Source of the DNA: CAVYWD01 sp963772225
GTDB taxonomy: Bacteria > Myxococcota > Myxococcia > Myxococcales > UBA5297
NCBI GenBank assembly: GCA_963772225.1
Contig: CAVYWD010000011.1
Location: 1,449,410 to 1,513,409 of the forward strand
Length of the DNA: 64,000 nucleotides
Reading direction: 5' to 3'
The position numbers and the translations under genes are program-made. Shown here one piece after another: positions 16,288-27,360 of this stretch; the first letter of the stretch is position 1, and each line of letters starts with the position of its first letter. The notes below the pieces were generated by a model. The model ran no database searches, was not told the origin of the DNA, and was given only the letters and a program-made list of their open reading frames with translations.

Positions 16288-16315
16288 TTGACGACCTGAT
16301 CTCCATGGTTAGACT
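16288..16315 (+). promoter_or_regulatory. groESL promoter
   Basis: TTGACG (16288-16293), 16 bases, TAGACT (16310-16315). The predicted transcription start is about 16322, directly before the CIRCE element. Confidence 0.75.
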
Positions 16316-16325
16316 ACCCCGCGCT

Positions 16326-16352
16326 TTGGCACTCCGGGCGTTGGAGTGCCAG
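16326..16352 (+). promoter_or_regulatory. CIRCE operator (HrcA site)
   Basis: TTGGCACTC, 9 bases, GAGTGCCAG. The arms are inverted with one mismatch and the spacer is exactly 9 bases, as in CIRCE (consensus TTAGCACTC-N9-GAGTGCTAA). It lies just after the predicted transcription start of groES, the classical position for HrcA repression. Confidence 0.9.
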
Positions 16353-16370
16353 CGTCGCATCGGACTCGGA

Positions 16371-16430
16371 AGTTTGAAGCGCCGCGAAGCGGCAACCTGA
16401 CGGGCCGGCGACCGAAGGGTCGCGACCCCC
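16371..16430 (+). repeat. Double-hairpin intergenic repeat, copy 1
   Basis: Contains GCCGC-GAA-GCGGC (16381-16393) and GCGACC-GAAG-GGTCGC (16408-16423), two perfect hairpins 15 bases apart in the groES leader. A related copy lies at 27361-27420 in the ExbB/D operon. See findings. Confidence 0.7.
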
Positions 16431-16458
16431 CCATCAACCAGCACTGGAGGAGACGGAC

Positions 16459-16749
16459 ATGAAGATTCGCCCGCTGCAGGACCGGATTATCGTGAAGCGA
16501 GTTCAGGAGGAGGAGAAGACCAAGGGCGGCATCATCATCCCGGACACCGCCAAGGAGAAGCCGCTCGAGGGGCTGGTGGTTGCCGTGGGCAACGGCAAGG
16601 TGCTCGAGGACGGCAAGGTCCGCCCGTTGGACGTCAAGGCCGGCGACCGCGTCCTCTTCACCAAGTACGCCGGCACCGAGATCAAGATCGAGGGCGAGGA
16701 GCACCTGATGCTCCGCGAGGACGACATCCTCGGCGTCATCGAGAAGTAA
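16459..16749 (+). CDS. groS: Co-chaperonin GroES
   Basis: The protein has 96 residues. [20 protein letters not shown] is the invariant N-terminus. The mobile loop ([18 protein letters not shown]) and the [15 protein letters not shown] region follow. It caps the GroEL chamber in protein folding. It is preceded by GGAGGAGAC and controlled by the promoter and CIRCE site upstream. A strong intrinsic terminator lies between it and groEL. Confidence 0.98.
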   Translation: MKIRPLQDRIIVKRVQEEEKTKGGIIIPDTAKEKPLEGLVVAVGNGKVLEDGKVRPLDVKAGDRVLFTKYAGTEIKIEGEEHLMLREDDILGVIEK

Positions 16750-16766
16750 CGAGCAACCCTTCCTAA

Positions 16767-18518
<1,752 letters not shown>

Positions 18519-18548
18519 CTTCCCGTCAGGCGCTTCGCCGGCCTCTCC

Positions 18549-18585
18549 GAAGGCCTCCGCTCGTGCAAGACGGGCGGGGGCCTTC
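18549..18585 (+). terminator. Hairpin after groEL
   Basis: GAAGGCC (18549-18555) and GGCCTTC (18579-18585) pair, with extra GC pairing inside (CTCCGC with GGGCGG). No T tract follows, so it may be a terminator of the T-poor type or an mRNA-stabilising hairpin. Confidence 0.5.
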
Positions 18586-18644
18586 GACTTTCTGCAGCCT
18601 GAACGCCCCTTGAGGTGGGCGACACACCGTTGTTAGCTCGTGCC

Positions 18645-19661
18645 ATGGACCGCGCCCGATTCATACTCCCTGCCTTGTTCCTCAGCGCCTTCGGGTGCTC
18701 GAGCGCGATCAAAGTAGACATGCGCCCGGGCGAGAGGCTTCCGGTAGAAGCCGTGGCCATCTTTCCAGTCCGCTTCCGGTGGGACGAGCCCGCCTACCGC
18801 TCCTTCGAGCTGTCGCAGATGCTCACGCTGCAGGCGATGGAGTCGGGGCGCTACGCGGTCTTCGGCCCGGGCGAGTTCAAGCTCGTGAGCGCGGCGAGCG
18901 ACAATCCGTTCCTGGGCAGCGACTTCGCCCTGGGACTGGCCGACCGCGGGCTCTCGCCCATGAAGGCCATCGTCTTCCGGCCTTCGGTCGAGCGGCGGAC
19001 TCAGAGCGAGGTGAAGCAGGTCTTCGACGACCAGGGGCGACCAAAGGGAAACGCCCGGGTCGAGCTGTCGAGCGTGCTGGTGCGCCTCGAGATCTTCCAC
19101 TCCGCCTCGCGCGAGCTCATTGCCGAGATTACCGGGCGCGCCGAGCTGGACCCATTCGCCGAGCGCGACCCGTCCGACCCCACGCCGGAGCTGACCGCCC
19201 TGTTGAGCCGAATGATGAAGGCCGCCCTTCGCGAGGTCGCGGAACGCGCACCCGGCTCGCCCCAGGAACGCGAGCCCGGGTTCTCGTACCGGTGGTGCCC
19301 GAAGAGCGCGCTCGAGTTCTCCGTCGACGGCAAGCCTCCGCTCTCGGCTTCGCTCGAGCGAATGGATGCCCTGGAGCAAGACGTCGCCGCGGAGGCGCGC
19401 CTGCGCTTCTTCTATCCGAAGCTCGACGACCGCGACCTGGCTCGACTGAAGCGCTCGCCGGCGGGGCTCTTCGTTACGCGGGTCTCTCCGGCGCTCCGCG
19501 ACCAGCTCGCCGAGGGCGACGTCGTCGTGGAGGTCAACGGAGAGCCGGCGCTCCCTCAGGCGCTCCAGCGGGCCCTGCGCGCCACGCCACGCGGCCAAGC
19601 GCTCAAGCTCAAGGTCCGGCGCAGGGGGGCCTTCGCCGACGTGGCGCTCGCGGTCCCATGA
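18645..19661 (+). CDS. Putative lipoprotein with C-terminal PDZ domain
   Basis: From ATG 18645 the protein has 338 residues. The start MDRARFILPALFLSAFGCSS gives a signal peptide with Cys18 after AFG, a weak lipobox. The middle part (about 30-200) contains VEAVAIFPVRFRW and LVRLEIFHSASRELIAEITG, a fold I cannot name. The last 80 residues (SPAGLFVTRVSPALRDQLAE, then GDVVVEVNGEPAL) are a PDZ-like domain of the kind that binds peptide C-termini in periplasmic proteins. It is monocistronic after groEL. The envelope location is likely; the function is unknown. Confidence 0.82.
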   Translation: MDRARFILPALFLSAFGCSSAIKVDMRPGERLPVEAVAIFPVRFRWDEPAYRSFELSQMLTLQAMESGRYAVFGPGEFKLVSAASDNPFLGSDFALGLADRGLSPMKAIVFRPSVERRTQSEVKQVFDDQGRPKGNARVELSSVLVRLEIFHSASRELIAEITGRAELDPFAERDPSDPTPELTALLSRMMKAALREVAERAPGSPQEREPGFSYRWCPKSALEFSVDGKPPLSASLERMDALEQDVAAEARLRFFYPKLDDRDLARLKRSPAGLFVTRVSPALRDQLAEGDVVVEVNGEPALPQALQRALRATPRGQALKLKVRRRGAFADVALAVP

Positions 19662-19667
19662 GCCCCC

Positions 19668-20111
19668 TCAGGGCTGTGCGGCGAGGCTCTGCGCGACGCG
19701 CGTCATCCCGGCGTGCACGGCCTGGGCGTCGAGGAGAAAGGGCGCGGCGATCGCCACGGCGAACAGCAGCGCGAGTCCCACCGGGTGCTTGAGGTCGCGC
19801 GAGCGCAAGAGGATTCGCTCGAACAGGGTAATGGCCAACAGCAGCGCCGCCCCGCCAATCAGCGCCGAGGGCCCTGGCAGACCGTTGAGCCAGAGCGCCA
19901 GCGCGATGGCCGCCAGAGAAACCCCGTTGATGATGTCCCTGCCGCTCGAGGCCCACCAGAGCGCCGCGTCCTCTCGGCGCAGCCGGAGCTCGAGCTGCTG
20001 CAGCCAGACCGCCAGCGCCAGCGAGCCCACGAGCGCCAGCTGGCCGGCGAGCCGGGCGCCCGCGGGGGCGCTGCGAAAGACGCCGAGCGGGTCCGAGGCC
20101 ATGTCCATCAT
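19668..20111 (-). CDS. Small integral membrane protein of unknown function
   Basis: From ATG 20111 the protein has 147 residues; the frame is open to 20195, but the extra residues have no hydrophobic character. Four or five hydrophobic helices are visible (AGQLALVGSLALAVWLQQLE, IINGVSLAAIALALWLNGLP, ALIGGAALLLAITLFERILL, VGLALLFAVAIAAPFLL). No family is recognised. It converges on the PDZ lipoprotein gene and is divergent from prmC. Confidence 0.65.
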   Translation of the reverse strand: MMDMASDPLGVFRSAPAGARLAGQLALVGSLALAVWLQQLELRLRREDAALWWASSGRDIINGVSLAAIALALWLNGLPGPSALIGGAALLLAITLFERILLRSRDLKHPVGLALLFAVAIAAPFLLDAQAVHAGMTRVAQSLAAQP

Positions 20112-20245
20112 TATTTCTCGGAAAGCGGCGCCATCAAGCCCTGGCCCCGCTTCTGATGGCAGGCGCTCCCCAGCTCTGCTAAAAGCCCCCGGCATTGGCT
20201 CTGGAGGGCTTTTGCCCCGCCCCCTGCCCCCTTCAGGCCTTCTGC

Positions 20246-21101
20246 GTGGATGAGACCTGGACCATCGGACGCGTCATCGCGTGGACCTCGGACTACTTCC
20301 AGCGCAAGGGCCTGGACGCCCCGCGCCTGACCGCGGAGCTCTTGCTCGGAGAGGTCCTCTCGCTCGACCGCGTTCATCTCTACACCGACTTCGAGCGCCC
20401 GCTCCAAAGGGGCGAGCTCGCTTCCTTCCGGGCCCTGGTGCAGCGCCGCGCGGCCGGCGAGCCGACGCACTACCTCCTCGGGCGACGCGAGTTCTTCGGC
20501 CGGAGCTTCAAGGTGGATGGGCGGGTGCTCGTCCCCCGGCCGGAGACCGAGATGCTGGTCGAAGCCGCCCTGGGGTGCCTAGGCGACGCCTCGGGCGCCC
20601 GCGCGCTGGACCTGTGCACAGGGTCGGGCTGCATCGGGGTGACGCTGGCGGCCGAGAGGCCGTCCCTGCGCGTCGTGGCCACGGACGCCTCGCTGCCGGC
20701 GCTGGAAGTCGCGCGCGAGAACGCCGCGACCCTCGGCGTAGCCGACCGCGTGGAGCTCCGGGCGGGCGACCTCTTTGCCCCAGTCGGCGAGGAGCGATTC
20801 GAGCTCATTGCCTCCAATCCGCCCTACGTGGAGACCGGGGCTATCGGAGGGCTCTCGCCCGAGGTGCGGCGCGAGCCCCGGCAGGCCCTCGACGGCGGCC
20901 CCGACGGGCTCGGGCTGATCCGCCGCCTCATCGAGGGCGCGCGCGAGCACCTCGTCCCAGGGGGGTGGCTGCTCTTCGAGAATCGGAGACCTCCACGGGC
21001 CCCCGGTCCTCGACTTGCTCGGCGCCGGCGGCTTCGCCGCCATCTCGGTGCACAAGGACTTCGCTGGTTTCAATCGCCTCGCGCGCGCGAAGCGGGACTA
21101 G
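20246..21101 (+). pseudogene. prmC: Peptide chain release factor N5-glutamine methyltransferase, frameshifted near the 3' end
   Basis: PrmC/HemK methylates the GGQ glutamine of release factors. From GTG 20246 the sequence has the family N-terminus (WTIGRVIAWTSDYFQRKGLD), the SAM motif ALDLCTGSGCIGVTLA and the signature SNPPYVE. After GGWLLFE the frame is broken. Removing one A at 20981-20982 restores IGDLHGPPVLDLLGAGGF, then AAISVHKDFAGFNRLARAKR and a stop at 21099-21101. Without the correction the frame runs on into unrelated sequence. As prmC is nearly essential, a sequencing or assembly error is quite possible; a true late frameshift that removes the last 40 residues is the alternative. 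Confidence 0.85.
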
Positions 21102-21149
21102 GCGCGCAAGAACATCAACCCCCAAAGGCCCGCCAGGAGCTCGCGCCCC

Positions 21150-22415
21150 ATGGACAAGATCATCGTCGAAGGAGGCGCCCGCCTCCAGGGTGAGGTGGTG
21201 GTGAGCGGCGCCAAGAACGCGGCGCTGCCCATCCTGGCCGCTTCGCTCCTCGCCGAGGGGCGGCACCTCTTTCGGAACGTCCCCAAGCTCGCGGACGTGG
21301 CGACCATGGGCAAGTTGCTCGGCACCATGGGCGCGCGCGCCGAGCGCGGGACCGGAGCCCAAGACGACTCGGTGGAGATTCAGGTGCCGGCGAGCGTCAG
21401 CCCCGAGGCGCCCTACGACCTGGTCAAGACCATGCGCGCCAGCGTGCTCGTGCTGGGGCCCCTGGTCGCGCGCTATGGCCGCGCTCGCGTCTCGCTGCCC
21501 GGCGGCTGCGCCATCGGAGCGCGCCCCATCGACCAGCACCTGAAGGGCCTGGAGCGGTTGGGCGCCACGGTCAGCCTCGAGCACGGGTACGTCGAGGCCA
21601 AGGCCAAGCGCCTGAGAGGCGCGACCTTCACCTTCGACGTCATCACCGTCACCGGCACCGAGAACCTCCTGATGGCCGCCTCGCTCGCTCAGGGGCGAAC
21701 GGTGCTGGAGAACGCCGCGCGCGAGCCGGAGGTCGAGGAGCTCGCGCGGGTGCTCAATCGGATGGGCGCGCGCATCAGCGGCGCCGGCACCGGCGAGATC
21801 ACCATCGAGGGCGTCGACGCGCTCAAGCCCGTGGAGCACGCCATCCTGCCCGATCGGATCGAGGCCGGGACTCTGCTGGTGGCCGGCGCGCTGACCGAGG
21901 GAAACGTGCTCGTGCGCAGGGCGGTCCCCGAGCACCTGGAGGCGGTGATCGAGAAGCTTCGCGCCGCGGGCGCGACCATCACCGCCGAGGACGGCGGCCT
22001 GCGCGTGAAGGGCCCGAAGGAAATTCGCCCCGTCGACATCAAGACCCAGCCTCACCCAGGTTTCCCCACCGACATGCAGGCCCAGCTGATGGTGCTGCTC
22101 ACGGTGGCCGACGGCTCGTCGGTCATCACCGAGAACGTGTTCGAGAACCGATACATGCATGTGCTCGAGCTCAGCCGCATGGGAGCGGATATCCGGGTGG
22201 ACGGCCACACGGCCATCGTCAAGGGGGTCAAGGGCCTCTCCGGTGCGCCGGTGATGGCGACCGACCTCCGAGCGAGCGCATCGCTGGTGCTCGCCGGGCT
22301 GCGCGCCGCCGGGCGCACCGAGGTCCAGCGCGTGTATCACCTCGACCGCGGCTACGATGGGCTGGAGAAGAAGCTTGGGGGCTTGGGCGCGAACATCCGC
22401 CGCGCGAAGGGCTAG
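21150..22415 (+). CDS. murA: UDP-N-acetylglucosamine 1-carboxyvinyltransferase
   Basis: The protein has 421 residues. It catalyses the first committed step of peptidoglycan synthesis, transfer of enolpyruvate from PEP to UDP-GlcNAc. The start [20 protein letters not shown] and the segment [16 protein letters not shown] (catalytic Lys near 22) are typical. The catalytic Cys120 sits in PGGCAIG, the residue alkylated by fosfomycin. It lies 48 bases after the restored prmC stop, the usual prmC-murA order. Confidence 0.98.
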   Translation: MDKIIVEGGARLQGEVVVSGAKNAALPILAASLLAEGRHLFRNVPKLADVATMGKLLGTMGARAERGTGAQDDSVEIQVPASVSPEAPYDLVKTMRASVLVLGPLVARYGRARVSLPGGCAIGARPIDQHLKGLERLGATVSLEHGYVEAKAKRLRGATFTFDVITVTGTENLLMAASLAQGRTVLENAAREPEVEELARVLNRMGARISGAGTGEITIEGVDALKPVEHAILPDRIEAGTLLVAGALTEGNVLVRRAVPEHLEAVIEKLRAAGATITAEDGGLRVKGPKEIRPVDIKTQPHPGFPTDMQAQLMVLLTVADGSSVITENVFENRYMHVLELSRMGADIRVDGHTAIVKGVKGLSGAPVMATDLRASASLVLAGLRAAGRTEVQRVYHLDRGYDGLEKKLGGLGANIRRAKG

Positions 22416-22458
22416 TTGCCCGATCCCTGACGCTCGTCGCTGCGCGGCCGATGGCGCC

Positions 22459-22488
22459 TTGAAACCTTTAAAACTCACGCGGTATGAT
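22459..22488 (+). promoter_or_regulatory. Promoter of the zinc-ribbon gene
   Basis: TTGAAA (22459-22464), 18 bases, TATGAT (22483-22488), in a locally AT-rich patch 68 bases before the ATG at 22556. Confidence 0.65.
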
Positions 22489-22555
22489 TTCCTGCCTGCC
22501 CAGGCGTTAACTTTTTGGGGGAGCATCGCTCCCCGCGAACGAGGAAGACTGCTGA

Positions 22556-22945
22556 ATGGATTGCCCCCAGTGCGAGGTCGAGATGGTCCTGCTGGAGGGC
22601 GAGGACGGCTCGATGTCCCGCTGCCCTGACTGCGGAGGACTGTGGGTCGACGTCGCCGATCTCAACCGGATTCTGCTTCGGCACAACCTACCTGGCCTCG
22701 AGTCGCTCGGCGGCCGGGTCAATCAGGAGGAGGAGTCCGCGGGCATCTGCCCGGAGGACCAAGCCCCGCTGATCGTCGTAGAAGGGGGCGAGCGCCACGC
22801 GCTCTCGTACGAGACCTGCGAGGTGTGCGGCGGCATCTTTCTTTTGCCGGATACCGACGCCGACGATGCGAAGGCGAACGTCGAGGCGGTGGTCGCCTTC
22901 TACCGGCGCTTCGGCAACACCAAGGGAACTGCCAAGCGCGCCTGA
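22556..22945 (+). CDS. Double TFIIB-type zinc-ribbon protein
   Basis: The protein has 129 residues. There are two zinc-ribbon units: CPQC with CPDCGGLWVD at residues 3-31, and CPED with CEVCGGIFL around 64-97. The CxxCGGxW/F pattern is that of the zf-TFIIB (YjdF-like) family, found in many uncharacterised bacterial proteins. No TM helix. The role is unknown; nucleic-acid or protein binding is the usual guess for the family. Confidence 0.88.
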   Translation: MDCPQCEVEMVLLEGEDGSMSRCPDCGGLWVDVADLNRILLRHNLPGLESLGGRVNQEEESAGICPEDQAPLIVVEGGERHALSYETCEVCGGIFLLPDTDADDAKANVEAVVAFYRRFGNTKGTAKRA

Positions 22946-23011
22946 CCTCGCCTTGACGCAGGCGGTGCGGCCCGCTTCAATGCGGCCTTCCTTCTGGGAG
23001 GTGTGTTCCGC

Positions 23012-24787
23012 ATGAGCCGAATCGCGGCTGTCTTCGCCTGTGTTCTCGTCTTCGGCTGTACCAAGCATGTCGCGGAAAAGCCGCCGGCCCCAGCCGGCCC
23101 ACGCCTGCTGAAAGAGGTCGAGCCGAACGACTCGGTCGGCGCGGCGATGACCGTCGCCGAGACGGTCCGCATCGAGGCCTCGCTGGCGGCCGACGCTTCG
23201 CGCCTGGACGAGGACTACTACCGGATCGAGGCGCTGGGTCCCGGGAAGCTGGCGACCGTCCAGGCGACCGGCGTCCCCGGCGTCGACCTCGCGCTGGAGT
23301 TGCTCGATCGTGACGGCAACCACGTGGCGAGCTTCAACTCGGAGCCCGAGGGAGCCGGCGAGCAGATTGCCGGAGTCAACCTCGGCGCCCCGGCGGTGGT
23401 GAAGGTGTCGGGCGCCAAGAAGGGCGCTGGCGGCGCGTACACCTTGTCGGTCGACATCGCCGACGCTCAGCCTGACTTCGAGGTGGAGCCGAACAACCGG
23501 GCGGTCGACGCCTCGCCCCTGCCTCTGGGCAAGAGCGTGCGCGGCCTCCTCGCCGACCGGACCGACGAGGACTGGTACCGATTCGAGGTGCCCATCCCCG
23601 CGGGAGCGGACAGGGCAACGCCGAGCGCTGGCGCAGCAACCGCTCAGCCCGCGTCCGGCGACGATGCTTCCACTCCTTCGAACGGCGGCGCGCAGCTCCC
23701 GGCTCCGAGCGCCCCGCCGCTTTCGCCCGCGGTGGTCAAGCTCGAGGTCTCCGGCGTGCCCGGCGTGCGCCTGCAGGTGGAGATCGCCAATCAGGCGCAG
23801 GCCGTCTTCTACACCGCGCGCAGCCGCGAGGAGGGCGAGGGAATTCAGGTTCGCGACCTCGCCCTGCGCCCCGGCGAGACGACCTACTACGCGACCGTCA
23901 AGGCGGCCTGGACGGGCGCCGGGAAGGACGCGCGCCGAGGCTACAACGCGCACGCGCCGTACTCCTTGTCGGTCTCGCTCGAAGAGGCCGGGGCCAATGC
24001 CGAGCTGGAGCCCAACGACGAGCCGCTGAAGGCGACGCTCATCTCGGGCGACTGCGTGCGCGAGGGCTTTTTCGCGCCCAAGGGAGACGTGGACTACTAC
24101 CTCGTCCGAGTCGACAAACCCGTGCTCCTGAAAATCGAGCTGTCAGGCGTCGACCGAGTCGACTCCACGCTCTCGCTGGTGAAGATGCCCGAGGAAGGAA
24201 GCGACAAGGAGGAAGTGCTGCTCACCGCCAACGACGGCGGCGTGCGCGAAGGGGAGATCCTCGTCGACGTCGCCGCGGGACCCGGCAAGGACGCCCTGCT
24301 GCGCGTCGAGGCCGCGCCTCGCCTCGTGAACGGGAAGTGGGTGCGTGACCAGGAGAACCCATCCGAGCCTTACAAGCTGACAATCAGCTCCAGGCCCGAC
24401 CTGGCGGGCGACGAGCGCGAGCCGAACAACCGGCCGGAGCTCGCCACGCCCATCGAGCTCGGCAAGCCCATGCGAGGCCACGTCCACCCGCGGCGCGACG
24501 AAGACTTCTTCGCGCTGGACCTGACGAGCTCGCCGGTGAAGGTCCCGCTCAAGGCGACGCTCACCGGAATCCTCAAGGTCGACGTCTCGCTGGGGCTCTT
24601 TCGGCTCGAGCAAGACGGCAAGGCGACGCTGGTTCAGCGCTCGGAGAAGGGCAAGGGCGAGCAGCCCGAGGTCGTCCACTACAGCGCCGAGCCGGGGAAG
24701 TACGTGTTCCAGGTCAAGGACACCAAGAACTGGCAGTCGAACTACGTCGACGCTTACCAGCTTACGGTGGAGCAGGACTCGCCCTGA
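23012..24787 (+). CDS. Lipoprotein with four PPC-like domains
   Basis: From ATG 23012 the protein has 591 residues. The signal peptide ends in VFGC (Cys16). Four units begin with an EPND/EPNN motif: KEVEPNDSVGAA (about 33), FEVEPNNRAVDA (about 160), AELEPNDEPLKA (about 330) and EREPNNRPELA (about 470). Each is followed by a DEDYYRIE- or DVDYYLVR-like strand. These are the marks of bacterial pre-peptidase C-terminal (PPC) beta-sandwich domains, usually appended to secreted proteases. No protease domain is present, so this is a PPC-only surface lipoprotein. A Thr/Ser/Ala linker lies at about 200-240. Confidence 0.88.
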   Translation: MSRIAAVFACVLVFGCTKHVAEKPPAPAGPRLLKEVEPNDSVGAAMTVAETVRIEASLAADASRLDEDYYRIEALGPGKLATVQATGVPGVDLALELLDRDGNHVASFNSEPEGAGEQIAGVNLGAPAVVKVSGAKKGAGGAYTLSVDIADAQPDFEVEPNNRAVDASPLPLGKSVRGLLADRTDEDWYRFEVPIPAGADRATPSAGAATAQPASGDDASTPSNGGAQLPAPSAPPLSPAVVKLEVSGVPGVRLQVEIANQAQAVFYTARSREEGEGIQVRDLALRPGETTYYATVKAAWTGAGKDARRGYNAHAPYSLSVSLEEAGANAELEPNDEPLKATLISGDCVREGFFAPKGDVDYYLVRVDKPVLLKIELSGVDRVDSTLSLVKMPEEGSDKEEVLLTANDGGVREGEILVDVAAGPGKDALLRVEAAPRLVNGKWVRDQENPSEPYKLTISSRPDLAGDEREPNNRPELATPIELGKPMRGHVHPRRDEDFFALDLTSSPVKVPLKATLTGILKVDVSLGLFRLEQDGKATLVQRSEKGKGEQPEVVHYSAEPGKYVFQVKDTKNWQSNYVDAYQLTVEQDSP

Positions 24788-24855
24788 AGCTCGAGACGGG
24801 CGAGAGGTTCGCCTTGACTCTCGAGAGCTGGTGGCTAGACTTCCGCGTGAGTTTT

Positions 24856-24928
24856 GCGGGAATAGCTCAGTTGGTAGAGCATTAGCTTCCCAAGCTGAGG
24901 GTCGAGGGTTCGAATCCCTTTTCCCGCT
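24856..24928 (+). tRNA. tRNA-Gly (anticodon CCC)
   Basis: Acceptor stem GCGGGAA pairs with TTCCCGC, discriminator T at 24928. The D arm has GCTCAGTTGGTAGAGC. The anticodon stem TTAGC/GCTGA encloses TTCCCAA (anticodon CCC, reads GGG). The T arm is GAGGG-TTCGAAT-CCCTT. CCA is not encoded (the sequence continues CACTCC). Confidence 0.96.
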
Positions 24929-24934
24929 CACTCC

Positions 24935-24987
24935 GAAGGGCCGGAAGTCCAGGGGCAACCCGAAGGGCTTCCGGCCCTTCGCCTTTT
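24935..24987 (+). terminator. Intrinsic terminator of the tRNA gene
   Basis: GAAGGGCCGGAAG (24935-24947) and CTTCCGGCCCTTC (24968-24980) form a perfect 13-bp stem, followed by GCCTTTT, starting 7 bases after the tRNA. Confidence 0.85.
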
Positions 24988-25014
24988 GGCGCCTTGCGAA
25001 ACCGAGAGATCCGG

Positions 25015-25911
25015 ATGAAAAGCCCCGGTCGGACAATTGCCTTCCAGCAGCTCGACGTGTTCTCGGCGCGGCGCCTCGAGGGCAACCCGCTCGCAGTCTT
25101 CCCGGACGCCCGCGGGCTCTCGACGGAGGAGATGCAGGCGCTCGCGCGGGAAATGAACCTCTCCGAGACCACCTTCGTCCTGCCGCGCGAGGCGAGCGTC
25201 GAGCGGGAGCGGGGCGTGCGCGTGCGAATCTTCACGGTGGCCGAAGAGCTCCCCTTCGCCGGCCACCCGACACTCGGCACGGCCGTCGCCCTGCGCGGCC
25301 AGACGGGTCGCGAGGAAGTCGTCTTGGACCTGAGCGTCGGGCGCATCCCCGTGCGCTTCGAGGACCGCCCCGGTGAGCCCGCGTTCGGCGAGATGACGCA
25401 GGTCGATCCACTGCTCGGGCCGATCGGCGACCGCGCCTCCGCCGCTCGCGCCGCCGGGTACCAGGAGTCGGACCTCGACCCTTCCCTTCCCGTTCAAACA
25501 GTCTCGACGGGCCTCCCGTTCGTCATCGTCCCGCTGCGCTCTCTCGAGGCCGCGCGGCGCCTCCGCCTCGACCCCGCGCGCAGCGCCGAGTACCTGGAAG
25601 GCGCCGGGGCGACCTCGTTTTACGTCGTCACTCGCGAGACCGTTGACCAGCGGGCGCGGCTGCACGCGCGCATGGCGTTCTATGGGGGCGAAGATCCCGC
25701 GACGGGCTCCGCAGCCGGCTGCGCCGCGGCCTGGATGGTCGCGCACGGCGTCGCGGCGCCGGGCGAACAGGTCCTCATCGAGCAGGGACTGGAGATGAAG
25801 CGCCCCAGCCAGATCTTCGTTCGCGCTTCGCGCTCAGGCAGCCGCGTCTTCGACGTCCGCGTCGGCGGCCAGGCGGTTGAGGTCCTCCGCGGCGAAGTGA
25901 CCCTCGAATAG
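25015..25911 (+). CDS. PhzF family isomerase
   Basis: From ATG 25015 the protein has 298 residues. The family motifs are all present: N-terminal FQQLDVFSARRLEGNPLAVF, the catalytic Glu51 in NLSETTFV, FAGHPTLGTA, and GEDPATGSAAG near residue 225. PhzF proteins share the diaminopimelate epimerase fold and catalyse isomerisation, as in phenazine synthesis, but most family members have unknown substrates. There is no phenazine cluster nearby. It is a single gene after the tRNA terminator. Confidence 0.93.
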   Translation: MKSPGRTIAFQQLDVFSARRLEGNPLAVFPDARGLSTEEMQALAREMNLSETTFVLPREASVERERGVRVRIFTVAEELPFAGHPTLGTAVALRGQTGREEVVLDLSVGRIPVRFEDRPGEPAFGEMTQVDPLLGPIGDRASAARAAGYQESDLDPSLPVQTVSTGLPFVIVPLRSLEAARRLRLDPARSAEYLEGAGATSFYVVTRETVDQRARLHARMAFYGGEDPATGSAAGCAAAWMVAHGVAAPGEQVLIEQGLEMKRPSQIFVRASRSGSRVFDVRVGGQAVEVLRGEVTLE

Positions 25912-26020
25912 CCCCGCCGGCTCCGAGGCACGAGCCGAAGACCTGCCCCTCGCGGGTCACGCGCTCGCGCTCACTGGGCGAGGCGCGAACGTACGATGGG
26001 AAGCGAGCGCTCTGGGCCTG

Positions 26021-26701
26021 CTATCCCTCGCCGCCCGAGGTCGAGGCGGAATTCTCGCCGCCCTCTTGCTTGATGACCACGAAGCGGTAGCTGTCGAGCT
26101 CGGCGCGCCCTGCCGTGTAGAGGATCTCCGAGAGCATTCGATAGGGCATGTTGCGGTCGCCCACGACCGAGAGCTCCCCGGTGAACGGCGAGGACGGGTT
26201 GTACTGAGCGACGTACTTTTGGCGATCGACTTCCTTCTTGAGCGCGTCGAGCAGGGGGTTGACGAGCATGCCGGCGTCGCCCCCGTCCTTGTACTGCGCG
26301 GGGATGCGATCGTCCTCGTAGCTCAGCACGATCTTGTCGCCAACCAAGACCGTGCCCTGGCCGGGCCGACAGGCCTTGCCCTCACTGGGCCGCGGCGTGC
26401 ATCGGGTGACGGTCACCGCGACCGTGTCCCTGGGGGCCAGGCGAGTGGTGGAGATGGGCGGCGCCACGTCTCCAGACGACGCCATATTGACCGAGGTCGC
26501 CGAATAGGACTTGAGCAGAAACACCAGAATGATGGTCATCATGTCCATCATTGCGGTGATGTTGAGCTCTTTGATCTCGCCCGCGGCCTCGCGCTCCTTG
26601 CGGCGCTTGGTGCGAAGGAGCTTCTTGAAGAGCATGCGCTGGCGCTGCTCTGCGCTGATCTCAGGAACTGCGGCTTCGAGCTCGGAATTGTCGTCGTGCA
26701 T
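26021..26701 (-). CDS. ExbD/TolR family protein (second of two)
   Basis: The protein has 226 residues. After a charged cytoplasmic N-terminus, ELNITAMMDMMTIILVFLLKS forms the single TM helix with the essential membrane Asp. A periplasmic domain follows with DRNMPYRMLSEILYTAGRAE, as in ExbD/TolR. It is longer than typical ExbD (about 140) because of an extra segment of 60-70 residues (about 80-140). It works with the ExbB-type motor protein encoded upstream to couple the proton gradient to envelope work. Confidence 0.92.
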   Translation of the reverse strand: MHDDNSELEAAVPEISAEQRQRMLFKKLLRTKRRKEREAAGEIKELNITAMMDMMTIILVFLLKSYSATSVNMASSGDVAPPISTTRLAPRDTVAVTVTRCTPRPSEGKACRPGQGTVLVGDKIVLSYEDDRIPAQYKDGGDAGMLVNPLLDALKKEVDRQKYVAQYNPSSPFTGELSVVGDRNMPYRMLSEILYTAGRAELDSYRFVVIKQEGGENSASTSGGEG

Positions 26702-26719
26702 GGCGGACCTTCTTCACGC

Positions 26720-27259
26720 CTACATGCCGGCGGCCAGAGAGACGTCGAAAAACAGCATCTGGCCCGCGTGCTCACGGCACGCGTCCATCGTCTTGACCAA
26801 GACGCTGTACGGCACCTTCGAGTCGGCCCCCAGGATGATCTTCGACTCGTCCGGGAAGGCCTGCTTGATTTGCGTCATCTTCGTCGTAAGGGCCGCGAAG
26901 TCATAGTCGCCGCTGGCGAGTCTGGCGATGGTCGGCTGACCCTCGCCCGGCGTGGCCGGCGCGGCGTCGCCCGGGAGGACGGCGCCGGTGCCCGCGACGA
27001 AAAAGCCCTTGTCGCTGATCAGCACCGTGAGCATCAGCGGCTTCTTGGCGTCCTTCTGCTCCTGGGGAGCTGCGGCCGCCGAGGGCCCGTACTTGGGCGC
27101 CGCGACGTTGAGCACGCCGAAGCTCGCCAGCCCCGTCATCGACAGCAGCATGAACATGATCAGGTTCATCATGATGTCGAGGTACGGGACGATGTTGAGC
27201 TCGCCGGTGTCCTCGTCTTCTTTGGGGCGGAGCTTGCGCTTGGAGAAGTGAAAGGCCAT
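26720..27259 (-). CDS. ExbD/TolR family protein (first of two)
   Basis: From ATG 27259 the protein has 179 residues; the frame extends further upstream, but MAFHFSKRKLRPKEDEDTGE is the natural start. The TM helix ELNIVPYLDIMMNLIMFMLL has the conserved Asp. The C-terminal ADSKVPYSVLVKTMDACREH is the ExbD periplasmic core. It lies 18 bases before the second ExbD gene. Two ExbD proteins per ExbB is common in Myxococcota, as in the AglRQS gliding motor; equivalence to Agl is not shown. Confidence 0.92.
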   Translation of the reverse strand: MAFHFSKRKLRPKEDEDTGELNIVPYLDIMMNLIMFMLLSMTGLASFGVLNVAAPKYGPSAAAAPQEQKDAKKPLMLTVLISDKGFFVAGTGAVLPGDAAPATPGEGQPTIARLASGDYDFAALTTKMTQIKQAFPDESKIILGADSKVPYSVLVKTMDACREHAGQMLFFDVSLAAGM

Positions 27260-27360
27260 CGCCTTCGACCTGCCTCTCTCGTCGGACGTTGGGACAGCGG
27301 CGCGCGAGGTCGAGTTCTGCCGGGCGTCCCGCGCCCCGTCTTCGAAAGCGCCGCTAACCC

